Source: an uncultured Bacteroidota bacterium
GTDB taxonomy: Bacteria > Bacteroidota > Bacteroidia > Flavobacteriales > Flavobacteriaceae
Assembly (NCBI GenBank): GCA_902606525.1
Contig: CACLGW010000008.1
Location: 1-44,318, forward strand
Direction of reading: 5' to 3'
DNA: 44,318 nt
How positions within the stretch are numbered: the first letter of the stretch is position 1; each line of letters starts with the position of its first letter. Under the pieces are notes generated by a model. That model searched no databases and was not told where the DNA came from. It worked only from the letters and a program-made list of their open reading frames with translations. The translations under genes were made by a program, and so were the position numbers. Positions 17,915-26,966 of the stretch are shown here, piece after piece.

Positions 17915-19165
17915 ATGAAAAAAGGCCTCCTAATTTTTTATGTTCTAGCTTTTGCATGTGTAAAAGAGTTCACAGAGCCACCACAAATTATTGATGAAAT
18001 CCCTTTAGAGCCCAACCCTATTCCAAAAGTTTTAGATTTATCACGGACTCCTTGTGATAATGGCATGGCAGAAATATATCCTTGCTTGGGTTATGATTTA
18101 CTTTCAAGAATTTCTTTGGAAACTTTTGGAAGTAAAACGGCAAATGACAATTGGGGCTGGGTGGACCCTAAATCTGGAAAGGAATATGTGCTTACTGGTC
18201 TTGATGATGGAACAGCTTTTATTGACATAAGTGATCCAAAAAATCCACTTGTTTTGGGGAAACTACCTACATCAACTTTAAATAGCGCTTGGCGTGATAT
18301 TAAAGTTTACGATAATCATGCTCTTATTGTGAGTGAAGCACCTGGACACGGCTTACAAATATTTGATTTAAATAGATTAAGAACAGTAAATGAGTATCAA
18401 ATTTTTACATCCGACGTTGTGCTAAATGACTTTGGTAATGCCCATAATTTATGGATTAACCAAGAGAGTGGTTATGCTTATATTTTTGGTTCTAAACTAT
18501 ATAAAGGAGGCCCTGTTTTTATAAATATTAATAATCCTAAAAACCCAATAGTTGAAGGAGGCTATGCTGAAGATTCATATATGCATAATGCTCAAATTGT
18601 TATTTATGATGGTCCAGATACTCAATATAAAGATCGCGAAATCCTTTTTGGAAGTAACAGCGATGGAGGAGTCAATAACCAAATCATAATTTTAGATGTC
18701 ACTGATAAGTCAAATCCAATTAGAATTAATTCAATTACTTACCCGAATGATGGTTATTCTCATCAAGGAATTTTATCAGAGGATCACAGATATTTTTTTC
18801 ACGGTGATGAATTAGATGAGTTGCAGTACGGATCACAATCGCATACTCGTATATTTAATTTTACCAGTCTTTCGAATCCAGAACAATATTTTAGTTATTT
18901 TGGAGGGACAAGTGCAATAGATCACGATGTCTATGTCAAAGGAGATAAGTTATATCTTTCAAATTATACCGCTGGAATGAGAGTATTAGACATTAGTCAG
19001 GTTCATAATAAAAATGTGACGGAAATTGGTTTTTTTGACACATATCCTAAAGATAACAATCCAAAGTTCAATGGGGTTTGGAATATGTATCCCTTTTTCG
19101 AGAGTGGGGTTATACCTATTAACGATATAGATTCAGGCTTATTTTTAGTCAAAGCCTCTGATTAA
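17915..19165 (+). CDS. Choice-of-anchor B family lipoprotein (LVIVD repeats)
   Basis: Secreted lipoprotein of 416 residues from ATG 17915; an in-frame ATG at 17897 is less likely. The signal peptide MKKGLLIFYVLAFAC ends in a lipobox Cys15. The mature part has LVIVD-type beta-propeller repeats (TAFIDISDPKNPLVLGKL, PVFININNPKNPIVEGGY, IIILDVTDKSNPIRINS, MRVLDISQ). HNLWINQ, SYMHNAQIV, YSHQG and DHDVYVKG match the choice-of-anchor B pattern. The biochemical role of this family is not established. The next lipoprotein gene begins 2 bases after its stop, so the two form a pair. Confidence 0.85.
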   Translation: MKKGLLIFYVLAFACVKEFTEPPQIIDEIPLEPNPIPKVLDLSRTPCDNGMAEIYPCLGYDLLSRISLETFGSKTANDNWGWVDPKSGKEYVLTGLDDGTAFIDISDPKNPLVLGKLPTSTLNSAWRDIKVYDNHALIVSEAPGHGLQIFDLNRLRTVNEYQIFTSDVVLNDFGNAHNLWINQESGYAYIFGSKLYKGGPVFININNPKNPIVEGGYAEDSYMHNAQIVIYDGPDTQYKDREILFGSNSDGGVNNQIIILDVTDKSNPIRINSITYPNDGYSHQGILSEDHRYFFHGDELDELQYGSQSHTRIFNFTSLSNPEQYFSYFGGTSAIDHDVYVKGDKLYLSNYTAGMRVLDISQVHNKNVTEIGFFDTYPKDNNPKFNGVWNMYPFFESGVIPINDIDSGLFLVKASD

Positions 19166-19166
19166 C

Positions 19167-20507
19167 ATGAATAGCTATAAAAATCTTGTTTTACTTTTTA
19201 TTTTTGTTAGCTGTAACCCTTTAACTGAGACTAATTGGTCTTTTTTACCTCCAGTTTTAAATAAATGGGAATCTATTCAGTCCTATGGAGGAAGCCGTGA
19301 AGACATTGCTAATGCAATAATTACAACTCAAGATGGGGGCTATGCTATAATTGGAAATACTAAAAGTACAGATGGAAATTTTTCAATTAAAACACGCGCT
19401 GGGAGTGATCTTTTTTTGATGAAATTTAGTGCTGAAAAAAAACTTGAATGGATTCAAACTTATGGTGGTTCAGATGATGATCGCGGACATGGTCTTGTTC
19501 AACTCTCTGACGAAGGTTATGCTTTAATTGGATATAGTAAAAGCAGTGATGGCGATGCTTCAATTAATAAAGGTCAACATGATAATTGGGTTTTAAGAAC
19601 AGATAAAAATGGTATTCTTCTTTGGGAGAAAAGCTTTGGTTACCTCGGTCATGATCATGCGTACAATATTATAGCAACTTATGATGGAGGTTTGTTTTTT
19701 AATGGATTTTTAGATGTATCCGCTTCGAATGGATTGGGGCAGGATAAAAAAGAAGCACATTTTTCTTCTCGCCACGGCGTTGGGGAGTTTTGGGTCCATA
19801 AAATTGATTTAGACGGTAATATACAGTGGCGAAGATACTTTGGAGGAACAAATAATGATCGCTCCTATGATGCGATCCAAAGTATTGATGGAGGTTTTGT
19901 TATTGCCGGCTCCTCGGAAAGTCAAGATATCGATATAACAAGTCCCAAAGGCAGTTATGATATCTGGATTATAAAAATCGATGTTAACGGTAATTTATTA
20001 TGGGAACGGTCAATCGGAGGCTCTGAGTATGATAAAGGGAATGCAATTGTAGAGACAATAACTGGTGAGTATTTAGTTTTAGGGCAAACCTACAGTAGTG
20101 ATGGTGATATTATAGATCAATCAGGTTCCTCAGATATTCTTATGGCAAGACTTTCCAAATTTGGTATTTTAAAAGAGATTAAAACCCTAGGGGATTCAGG
20201 ATTTGAATCAGCAAAATCAATAATTGAACGTCCTGACGGCACTTTTGTTCTGGTTGGTCAAAAAAGTAGTTCAAACCTTAATTATGGTGAACAGGTCATC
20301 AGTAATGATGTTACTCTTTATTACACTTTACCCAATGGTAATTTGATAAAAAGTTCAAAACTCAGTGGGGCAGGCTTGGATGAAGCGAATGATCTTGTTA
20401 TGACTCAAGAAGGGAAGATTATAGTAGTAGGTAGCAGTGAAAGCAGCTCAGGTGATTTCAAAAATTCTAATGGTGATAAAGATGTTTTCATTGCTTTTTG
20501 GCATTAA
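19167..20507 (+). CDS. Secreted lipoprotein with seven propeller-like repeats
   Basis: 446-residue lipoprotein (signal peptide to VSC, Cys16). I count seven repeats of about 55-60 residues with the pattern YGG(s)xxD.A..I..T.DGGY.I.G.S.S.DGD: IQSYGGSREDIANAI, IQTYGGSDDDRGHGL, EKSFGYLGHDHAYNI, RRYFGGTNNDRSYDA, ERSIGGSEYDKGNAI, IKTLGDSGFESAKSI and SSKLSGAGLDEANDL. Seven copies suggest a single seven-bladed propeller at the cell surface or in the periplasm. Asp-rich turns could bind calcium. No catalytic motif is visible, so the function is unknown. It is probably co-transcribed with the preceding choice-of-anchor B lipoprotein. Confidence 0.8.
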   Translation: MNSYKNLVLLFIFVSCNPLTETNWSFLPPVLNKWESIQSYGGSREDIANAIITTQDGGYAIIGNTKSTDGNFSIKTRAGSDLFLMKFSAEKKLEWIQTYGGSDDDRGHGLVQLSDEGYALIGYSKSSDGDASINKGQHDNWVLRTDKNGILLWEKSFGYLGHDHAYNIIATYDGGLFFNGFLDVSASNGLGQDKKEAHFSSRHGVGEFWVHKIDLDGNIQWRRYFGGTNNDRSYDAIQSIDGGFVIAGSSESQDIDITSPKGSYDIWIIKIDVNGNLLWERSIGGSEYDKGNAIVETITGEYLVLGQTYSSDGDIIDQSGSSDILMARLSKFGILKEIKTLGDSGFESAKSIIERPDGTFVLVGQKSSSNLNYGEQVISNDVTLYYTLPNGNLIKSSKLSGAGLDEANDLVMTQEGKIIVVGSSESSSGDFKNSNGDKDVFIAFWH

Positions 20508-20530
20508 AATGAACGATTCATGTATAGCTT

Positions 20531-20561
20531 AAATCAATAGGAATTCGTTTAAAATCAATAG
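20531..20561 (+). repeat. Direct repeat AAATCAATAG x2 in the suf promoter region
   Basis: The 10-mer AAATCAATAG occurs at 20531-20540 and 20552-20561, a 21-base pitch (two helical turns). The second copy ends nine bases before the putative -7 element of the suf operon. The position fits a regulator binding to one face of the DNA, but no known motif is matched. Confidence 0.4.
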
Positions 20562-20569
20562 AAATAAAC

Positions 20570-20577
20570 TATATTTG
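20570..20577 (+). promoter_or_regulatory. Candidate -7 element of the suf operon
   Basis: TATATTTG matches TAnnTTTG exactly and lies 28 bases before the sufA ATG. No convincing -33 TTG is present; the -33 region carries the AAATCAATAG repeat instead, as might be expected of an activated promoter. Confidence 0.45.
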
Positions 20578-20605
20578 TAGACTAATTTTATTAATTATTC
20601 AATAA

Positions 20606-20935
20606 ATGATTAAAGTTGCAGAAACAGCTAAAGAAAAAGTCTCTGTCCTTATGAGGGAAGAGGGTTTCGAACCCTACGTTGATTATGTTCGTGTAGGAGT
20701 AAAAAGTGGTGGCTGCTCCGGATTATCATATGAATTAAAATTTGATCGTCAGTATCAAGAAGAAGATAAACTCTTCGAGGATAATCAAATTAAGATATTA
20801 GTCGATAAGAAAAGCTTACTTTACTTAGCAGGAACAACTCTAGAATATTCCGGGGGTCTTAATGGAAAGGGATTTGTTTTTAATAATCCTAATGCACAAC
20901 GAACCTGCGGATGTGGAGAAAGTTTTTCTCTATAA
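20606..20935 (+). CDS. sufA: A-type iron-sulfur carrier (SufA/IscA/HesB family)
   Basis: 109-residue A-type carrier that receives Fe-S clusters from the SufBCD scaffold and passes them to apo-proteins. The three cluster-binding cysteines are present: Cys37 in KSGGCSGLSYEL, and Cys101 and Cys103 in RTCGCGESFSL. It is the first gene of a Bacteroidota suf operon, with sufB starting 9 bases after its stop. The family (SufA, IscA, ErpA) cannot be subdivided from sequence alone, and the symbol rests on gene context. Confidence 0.92.
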   Translation: MIKVAETAKEKVSVLMREEGFEPYVDYVRVGVKSGGCSGLSYELKFDRQYQEEDKLFEDNQIKILVDKKSLLYLAGTTLEYSGGLNGKGFVFNNPNAQRTCGCGESFSL

Positions 20936-20944
20936 TAAATTTAA

Positions 20945-22390
20945 ATGGCATATACTGAAGAGGAATTAAAAAAGGAATTAGAAACCAAGGAGTATGAATA
21001 TGGTTTCTACACTGACATAGAATCGGATACTTTCCCTGTGGGGCTAAATGAAGAGATTATCCGTAAAATTTCAGAAAAAAAAGGAGAACCCACTTGGATG
21101 ACAGAATGGCGTTTAGAAGCGTACAGTAACTGGAAAGAAATGGAGGAGCCAGAGTGGGCAAATGTTAATTATAAAAAACCTGATTTACAATCAATTTCAT
21201 ACTATTCGGCTCCTAAACAAAAACCTAAGTATGATAACTTAGATCAAGTTGACCCTGAATTATTGGAAACCTTCAATAAATTAGGGATTTCGATTGAAGA
21301 ACAGAAAAAACTTTCTGGAGTTGCTGTTGATATTGTTGTAGATTCAGTATCTGTAGCAACAACTTTCAGAGAAACTCTGGCAGAAAAAGGCATAATTTTT
21401 TGCTCTATTTCTGAGGCTATAAAAGAGCACCCTGGATTAGTAAAAAAATACATTGGAACTGTTATTCCCCCTAAAGATAATTACTATGCTGCGTTAAACA
21501 GCGCTGTTTTTACTGATGGTTCCTTTTGTTATATCCCCAAGGGTGTTAGATGCCCTATGGAATTGTCTACTTACTTTAGAATTAATCAAGCAGGAACGGG
21601 ACAGTTTGAACGGACACTAGTTATTGCAGATGATTCAAGTTATGTTAGTTATCTTGAAGGATGTACAGCACCTTCAAGAGACGAAAATCAATTACATGCA
21701 GCTGTGGTCGAACTTATAGCAATGGATGATGCAGAAATTAAATATTCTACTGTACAAAACTGGTACCCTGGTGATAAAGAGGGTAAAGGCGGAGTTTATA
21801 ATTTTGTAACCAAAAGAGGTCTTTGCAATACTCGTTCTAAAATATCTTGGACCCAAGTTGAAACTGGATCTGCAGTAACATGGAAATATCCATCTTGCAT
21901 TTTGAAAGGAGACCATTCAATTGGTGAATTTTACTCTATTGCCGTTACTAACAATTTCCAACAAGCTGATACTGGAACTAAAATGATACATTTAGGGAAT
22001 AATACCCGAAGTACTATTATCTCAAAGGGTATATCTGCTGGAAACTCACAAAACAGTTACCGTGGTTTAGTTCAAGTAGGATCACGAGCAAAAAATGCAC
22101 GAAATTTTTCACAATGTGATTCTTTATTGATAGGAAATAAATGTGGGGCTCACACATTTCCATATATTGAAGCTAAAAGTAATACAGCTCATGTCGAACA
22201 TGAAGCTACAACAAGTAAAATAGGAGAAGATCAAATTTTTTATTGCAATCAAAGGGGAATTGATACCGAAAAGGCAATTGCTTTAATTGTTAATGGGTTT
22301 AGTAAGGAAGTATTAAATAAATTACCCATGGAATTTGCTGTAGAAGCACAAAAACTGTTAGAAATTTCCCTCGAGGGATCAGTGGGATAA
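20945..22390 (+). CDS. sufB: Fe-S cluster assembly scaffold SufB
   Basis: 481-residue subunit of the SufBC2D scaffold on which Fe-S clusters are built. The sequence is strongly typical: [21 protein letters not shown], the beta-helix core, and [19 protein letters not shown], a conserved Cys-containing segment. The C-terminus has the SufC-contacting region with [15 protein letters not shown]. It sits between sufA and sufC in the operon. No damage is seen. Confidence 0.97.
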   Translation: MAYTEEELKKELETKEYEYGFYTDIESDTFPVGLNEEIIRKISEKKGEPTWMTEWRLEAYSNWKEMEEPEWANVNYKKPDLQSISYYSAPKQKPKYDNLDQVDPELLETFNKLGISIEEQKKLSGVAVDIVVDSVSVATTFRETLAEKGIIFCSISEAIKEHPGLVKKYIGTVIPPKDNYYAALNSAVFTDGSFCYIPKGVRCPMELSTYFRINQAGTGQFERTLVIADDSSYVSYLEGCTAPSRDENQLHAAVVELIAMDDAEIKYSTVQNWYPGDKEGKGGVYNFVTKRGLCNTRSKISWTQVETGSAVTWKYPSCILKGDHSIGEFYSIAVTNNFQQADTGTKMIHLGNNTRSTIISKGISAGNSQNSYRGLVQVGSRAKNARNFSQCDSLLIGNKCGAHTFPYIEAKSNTAHVEHEATTSKIGEDQIFYCNQRGIDTEKAIALIVNGFSKEVLNKLPMEFAVEAQKLLEISLEGSVG

Positions 22391-22402
22391 AATAAGCAAC
22401 TA

Positions 22403-23149
22403 ATGTTAACAATTGAAAATTTACATGCACAAGTAGAAGGAAAAACTATTTTGAAAGGTATAGACCTAGACGTCAAAGCAGGAGAAGTTCACGCTATAAT
22501 GGGACCTAACGGGTCTGGTAAAAGTACTTTAGCTTCTGTAGTGGCTGGAAATGAAGATTATGAAGTAATCAAGGGAAAGATTCTTCTAAAAGGTAACGAC
22601 CTAGATGGTTTAGACCCTGAGTCTAGAGCTCATTTGGGAATTTTTCTCTCTTTTCAATATCCTGTTGAAATTCCAGGTGTATCAGTTACAAACTTTATTA
22701 AAACAGCAATTAATGCAAATCGAAAAGCTCAAGGACTTAATGACATTCCAGCAAGTGAATTATTAAAAAAAATAAGAGAAAAAGCAAAACTCTTAGACAT
22801 AGATTCTAAATTTTTATCTCGTTCTCTAAACGAAGGATTTTCAGGAGGTGAGAAAAAGAGAAATGAAATTTTCCAAATGGCTATGCTTGAACCCGCTTTC
22901 GCTATTTTGGATGAAACTGACTCAGGATTAGACATTGATGCTCTAAAAATTGTAGCAAATGGAGTAAATAAGTTAAAAGGAAAAGATAATGCAGTTGTAG
23001 TAATCACACATTATCAACGTTTATTAGACTATATCGTTCCTGATTTTGTCCATGTTCTATTTGATGGAAAAATCGTTAAATCTGGAACCAAAGAATTAGC
23101 TCACGAACTAGAGGCAAAGGGTTACGATTGGATAAAAGAATTGGCGTAA
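22403..23149 (+). CDS. sufC: Fe-S cluster assembly ATPase SufC
   Basis: 248-residue ABC-type ATPase that drives conformational change of the SufBCD scaffold. Walker A is GPNGSGKST (residues 34-42), the ABC signature is FSGGEKKRNE, and Walker B is FAILDETDSGLDID, with the H-loop in VVITHYQRLLDYI. The signature Lys-Lys-Arg and the D-E-T-D segment are typical of SufC rather than of transport ATPases. It is followed with no gap by sufD. Confidence 0.97.
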   Translation: MLTIENLHAQVEGKTILKGIDLDVKAGEVHAIMGPNGSGKSTLASVVAGNEDYEVIKGKILLKGNDLDGLDPESRAHLGIFLSFQYPVEIPGVSVTNFIKTAINANRKAQGLNDIPASELLKKIREKAKLLDIDSKFLSRSLNEGFSGGEKKRNEIFQMAMLEPAFAILDETDSGLDIDALKIVANGVNKLKGKDNAVVVITHYQRLLDYIVPDFVHVLFDGKIVKSGTKELAHELEAKGYDWIKELA

Positions 23150-24466
23150 ATGGAATTTAAAGAAAAATTAATTTCTTCTCATTTAGCATTTGAAGAAGAC
23201 CTAGATCTTACAGATAATGTCCACCAGACGCGTGCAAATGCTTTGAAGATTTTTGAAGAGAAGGGATTCCCTACAAGAAAAGATGAGTTATGGAAATACA
23301 CTTCATTGGATGCTTTAATTCGAGAAGACTATTCCCTTTTCCCAAAGTCAGAGGCCAATATTGAGCTAAAGGATGTTAAAAAATATTTTCTTTATGATAC
23401 TGACACTTATAAAGTGATTTTTATTGATGGGGTTTATAGTCCTTTTTTATCCAATACCACTCACGACGGCTTAGATGTTTGTTTAATGTCTGCTGCACTA
23501 TCCAAACCGAAATATAGAGATTTAATTAATACCTATTTTAATAAAATAGCTCCATCAGATGAAAGTCTAACAGCATTGAATACATCTTATGCTAAAGAAG
23601 GAGCCTTTGTATATATTCCAAAAAAAACTGTGGCTGAAAAACCTATCGAAATAATTCATTTTTCTTCAGGTGATCAGGATTCACTTTGGCTTCAACCGCG
23701 AAATCTGATAGTAATTGATAAAAATTCTCAAGTCCAAATTATAGAACGTCATCAAAGTTTAAAACAACACCCTGTTGTAACTAATAGTGTTTCTGAAATA
23801 TATGTTCATGAAGATTCTTTTGTAGATTATTACAAATTACAAAATGACTTAACGTCAGCTTCACTTATTGATAATACTTATATTAAACAAGAAAAAAATA
23901 GTCATGCGAGTGTTCATACTTTTGCTTTAGGTGGAAAACTAATTCGAAATAATTTGAGATTTTTCCATACAGGAAAACATATACTTTCTACCTTAAAAGG
24001 GGTTACTATTTTAGAAGGAAAACAACATGTAGATCATTCAACTATGGTGCATCATTCTCAACCAAACTGTGAAAGTCATCAGGATTACAAAGGAATTTTT
24101 TCTGAACGTTCTGAAGGAGTATTCAATGGGCAAATTTTAGTTGATAAAATTGCACAAAAAACCAATGCTTTTCAACAAAATAATAACGTACTTTTAGACG
24201 ATAAGGCTACAGTAAACAGTAAACCACAACTTGAGATTTTTGCCGATGACGTTAAATGCTCTCATGGGTGTACCATAGGGCAAATGGATGAAGAAGCACT
24301 ATTTTATTTGCGATCAAGGGGAATCCCTAAAAAAGAAGCTAAAGCATTGATGACCTATGCTTTTGCAAATAATGTCCTTGAAAGCGTTCAGTTACCTTCC
24401 TTGAAAAAGAGAATAAATGGTCAAATTGCTAGAAAACTTGGCGTGAATCTTGGATTTGAACTCTAA
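23150..24466 (+). CDS. sufD: Fe-S cluster assembly protein SufD
   Basis: 438-residue partner of SufB in the SufBC2D complex. It has the N-terminal helical part (FPTRKDELWKYTSLDALI), the central beta-helix and the conserved C-terminal region with CSHGCTIGQMDEEALFYLRSRGI, which carries the family's conserved His and Cys. The ATG follows the sufC stop directly, and its own stop overlaps the sufS start (TAATGA), which shows tight coupling. Confidence 0.96.
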   Translation: MEFKEKLISSHLAFEEDLDLTDNVHQTRANALKIFEEKGFPTRKDELWKYTSLDALIREDYSLFPKSEANIELKDVKKYFLYDTDTYKVIFIDGVYSPFLSNTTHDGLDVCLMSAALSKPKYRDLINTYFNKIAPSDESLTALNTSYAKEGAFVYIPKKTVAEKPIEIIHFSSGDQDSLWLQPRNLIVIDKNSQVQIIERHQSLKQHPVVTNSVSEIYVHEDSFVDYYKLQNDLTSASLIDNTYIKQEKNSHASVHTFALGGKLIRNNLRFFHTGKHILSTLKGVTILEGKQHVDHSTMVHHSQPNCESHQDYKGIFSERSEGVFNGQILVDKIAQKTNAFQQNNNVLLDDKATVNSKPQLEIFADDVKCSHGCTIGQMDEEALFYLRSRGIPKKEAKALMTYAFANNVLESVQLPSLKKRINGQIARKLGVNLGFEL

Positions 24467-25680
24467 TGATAGACGTAAATAAAATTCGTTCAGACTTTCC
24501 TATACTTTCTAGAAAAGTAAACGGTCAAGACCTTGTATATTTCGATAATGCAGCGACTTCTCAAACCCCCACCCAAGTGATCGATGTTATTATAGATTAC
24601 TATAGCAGATTGAACTCAAATATTCATCGGGGAGTACACAAACTAAGTCAAGAAGCTACAGAAGCTTATGAAATAGCTCGTATTAAAATCCAAAAACATT
24701 TTAATGCAGCAAAGCCATATGAAATTATTCTTACCTCAGGTACTACAGAAGGTATTAACCTCATTGCCTCAGGTTATTCGAATCTGTTAAAGCCAAAAGA
24801 CGAATTGATTATATCAGCTATGGAGCATCATTCTAATATTGTTCCATGGCAAATGCTTTGTGAAAAAACCGGAGCTTATCTCAAGGTAATTCCAATGACG
24901 TTGGAAGGGACATTAAATATGAAAGCTTTTGGTGAATTATTGAATAAAAAAACAAAATTAGTTTTCATTAATCATGTTTCTAATGCATTAGGTACAGTAA
25001 ATCCGATTGTGGAAATTATAAATAAAGCCCATGCAAATGACGCATATGTTTTAATTGATGGAGCACAGGCATGTCCTCATATCAAACCAGACCTTCAAGC
25101 CTTAGATGTCGATTTCTATGTGACCTCAGCACATAAGCTTTGTGGGCCAACAGGTGTGGGTATGCTGTATGGTAAAGCAGAATTATTAAAATTATTACCA
25201 CCTTATCAAGGAGGAGGGGAAATGATTTCTACAGTTACATTTGAAAAAACAACCTATGCCGACCTTCCTCATAAATTTGAAGCTGGAACACCAAATATTG
25301 CTGGTGTAATAGCATTTGGAGCAGCTTTAGACTATATGAACGATATTGGGTTCGATAGTATAGCAAAATATGAAAATGAACTTTTAAATTATGCGACCGA
25401 TTCTCTCCAAAAAATTGACGGGATGAAAATCTATGGAGAAGCTCATAACAAAACTGCTGTAATTTCTTTTAATGTCGGTAAAATACATCCTTACGATTTA
25501 GGAAGTATATTGGACCAGTTGGGTATAGCTGTTAGAACAGGACATCACTGTGCCCAACCCATCATGGATTTTTTCGAAATTCCTGGTACCGTTAGGGCCT
25601 CCTTTTCATTTTATAATACCTTTGAGGAAATTGATCGTTTTATTGCTGGAGTCGATAAGGCGGCTGGAATGTTACAATAA
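24466..25680 (+). CDS. sufS: Cysteine desulfurase SufS
   Basis: 404-residue PLP-dependent class V aminotransferase-fold enzyme that takes sulfur from cysteine as a persulfide. The PLP Lys is in TSAHKLCGPTGVG (near residue 224) and the catalytic Cys in RTGHHCAQP (near residue 362). The RGVHKLSQEATE and SAMEHHSNIVPWQ segments mark the SufS (type II) subgroup rather than IscS. Its sulfur acceptor SufE is encoded just downstream. Confidence 0.97.
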   Translation: MIDVNKIRSDFPILSRKVNGQDLVYFDNAATSQTPTQVIDVIIDYYSRLNSNIHRGVHKLSQEATEAYEIARIKIQKHFNAAKPYEIILTSGTTEGINLIASGYSNLLKPKDELIISAMEHHSNIVPWQMLCEKTGAYLKVIPMTLEGTLNMKAFGELLNKKTKLVFINHVSNALGTVNPIVEIINKAHANDAYVLIDGAQACPHIKPDLQALDVDFYVTSAHKLCGPTGVGMLYGKAELLKLLPPYQGGGEMISTVTFEKTTYADLPHKFEAGTPNIAGVIAFGAALDYMNDIGFDSIAKYENELLNYATDSLQKIDGMKIYGEAHNKTAVISFNVGKIHPYDLGSILDQLGIAVRTGHHCAQPIMDFFEIPGTVRASFSFYNTFEEIDRFIAGVDKAAGMLQ

Positions 25681-25696
25681 TTTAATATTTTTAGGT

Positions 25697-26123
25697 ATGA
25701 GTTCGATTGAAGACATACAAAATGAAATCATTGAAGAATTTTCACTTTTTTGAAGATTGGATGCAGCGTTATGAATATATGATTGAATTGGGAAAATCTC
25801 TTCCTTTAATTGATGAAGAGTATAAAACTGATAATCATATTATTAAGGGCTGTCAAAGTAAAGTTTGGATTCATGCGGCTTTAGAAAAAGAACAGGTAAA
25901 CTTTACTGCAGACAGTGATGCTATAATAACTAAGGGAATAATTGCTATCTTAATTCGTGTTTTTTCAAATCAGAGACCAAAAGCAATTTTGGAAGCTAAT
26001 ACTGAATTTATAGATAAAATTGGACTTAAAGAACATTTGTCCCCCACTCGTGCAAATGGATTAGCTTCAATGATAAAACAAATCAAAATGTATGCAGTCG
26101 CTTTTCAAACTCAATTAAACTAA
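25697..26123 (+). CDS. sufE: Sulfur acceptor SufE, broken by a one-base insertion
   Basis: SufE takes the persulfide from SufS and hands it to SufB. The true start is ATG 25697 (MSSIEDIQNEIIEEFSLF), but that frame ends at a TGA at 25751-25753. The rest of the protein (EDWMQRYEYMIELGKSLPL onward) continues in the next frame to 26123. Removing one T from the T6 run at 25746-25751 joins the two parts into a normal 141-residue SufE. The acceptor Cys is in IKGCQSKVW (near residue 52 of the joined protein). A downstream ORF start at 25707 is artificial. Because the gene should be needed, a sequencing or assembly error is the likeliest cause. Confidence 0.92.
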
Positions 26124-26128
26124 TTTAT

Positions 26129-26452
26129 ATGTCAGAAATAATTGATACAACCAACCTAGGAGAAAAAATTGTTAAAGTTTTAAAGACAATTTTTGATCCC
26201 GAAATTCCTGTAGATATCTATGAACTGGGTTTGATATACGATGTTTTAGTGAATGAGGATTCTGAGGTCAAAATTTTGATGACTTTAACCACACCAAACT
26301 GTCCAGTAGCAGAATCACTTCCAATGGAAGTAGAAGAAAAAGTAAAATCTTTAGACGAAGTAAAATCGGCTGAGGTGGAAATTACTTTTGATCCTCCTTG
26401 GACTCAAGACTTAATGAGTGAAGAAGCAAAACTTGAATTAGGAATGCTTTAA
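26129..26452 (+). CDS. sufT: SUF system assembly protein SufT (DUF59/MIP18 family)
   Basis: 107-residue DUF59 protein. It has the family pattern TIFDPEIPVDIYELGLIYDV at the N-terminus and the Cys-containing LTTPNCPVAESLP near residue 60, ending in ITFDPPWTQDLMS. Members of this family help with Fe-S cluster maturation or transfer. It starts 5 bases after sufE and ends 2 bases before the DUF2480 gene, an order commonly seen in Bacteroidota. Confidence 0.93.
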   Translation: MSEIIDTTNLGEKIVKVLKTIFDPEIPVDIYELGLIYDVLVNEDSEVKILMTLTTPNCPVAESLPMEVEEKVKSLDEVKSAEVEITFDPPWTQDLMSEEAKLELGML

Positions 26453-26454
26453 TC

Positions 26455-26964
26455 ATGTCCGGCCCTATAATTAATAAAGTAGCAAATAGTCCATTAATTA
26501 CTGTAGACTTAGAGGACTATAAAACAGGAGGACCTCGAATTCTCATAGATGTTTCTCAATGGTTAGAAGATGGGTTTTTACTTAGGGAAAAGCCCTTTAG
26601 AGCTGTTTTACAGAAACACGATTGGACAAAATACAAAGATCATTATGTTGCAATAGATTGCACTTCTAAAGCTGTATTACCTGCTTGGGCTACTTTATTA
26701 ATAACGTCATATTTAACACCCTATGCAAAGAAAATTATTCTAGGTAGTTTAAAAGATTTGGAAAAACAACTTTTTTCAAATACGATCTCACTACTCGATC
26801 TTAAAGCGTTTGAAAATAAGCCATTAATGATCAAAGGCTGTTCTGATCCTTCTATACCTGAATCTGCATATATTGAATTAGTACAAAGATTACAAACTGT
26901 AGCTAAAAGTTTGTTTTATGGGGAAGCTTGTTCTTCCGTACCTTTATGGAAGGCAAAGAAATAA
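26455..26964 (+). CDS. DUF2480 family protein, end of the suf operon
   Basis: 169-residue cytoplasmic protein recognised as DUF2480, which in Bacteroidota commonly closes the suf operon. No catalytic motif is known. Visible features are a conserved N-terminus (IINKVANSPLITVDLEDY), HYVAIDCTSKAVLPAWAT with a Cys, GCSDPSIPESAY and a Cys near the end (YGEACSSVPLW). The three cysteines and the operon position suggest a role linked to Fe-S assembly, but this is inference from context. Confidence 0.85.
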   Translation: MSGPIINKVANSPLITVDLEDYKTGGPRILIDVSQWLEDGFLLREKPFRAVLQKHDWTKYKDHYVAIDCTSKAVLPAWATLLITSYLTPYAKKIILGSLKDLEKQLFSNTISLLDLKAFENKPLMIKGCSDPSIPESAYIELVQRLQTVAKSLFYGEACSSVPLWKAKK

Positions 26965-26966
26965 GG

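Noticed and set aside
25707-26123. SufE starting at 25707 with an unusual N-terminus
   Set aside because: The proper SufE N-terminus is encoded from 25697 in the other frame; 25707 is only an accidental ATG upstream of the frameshift.
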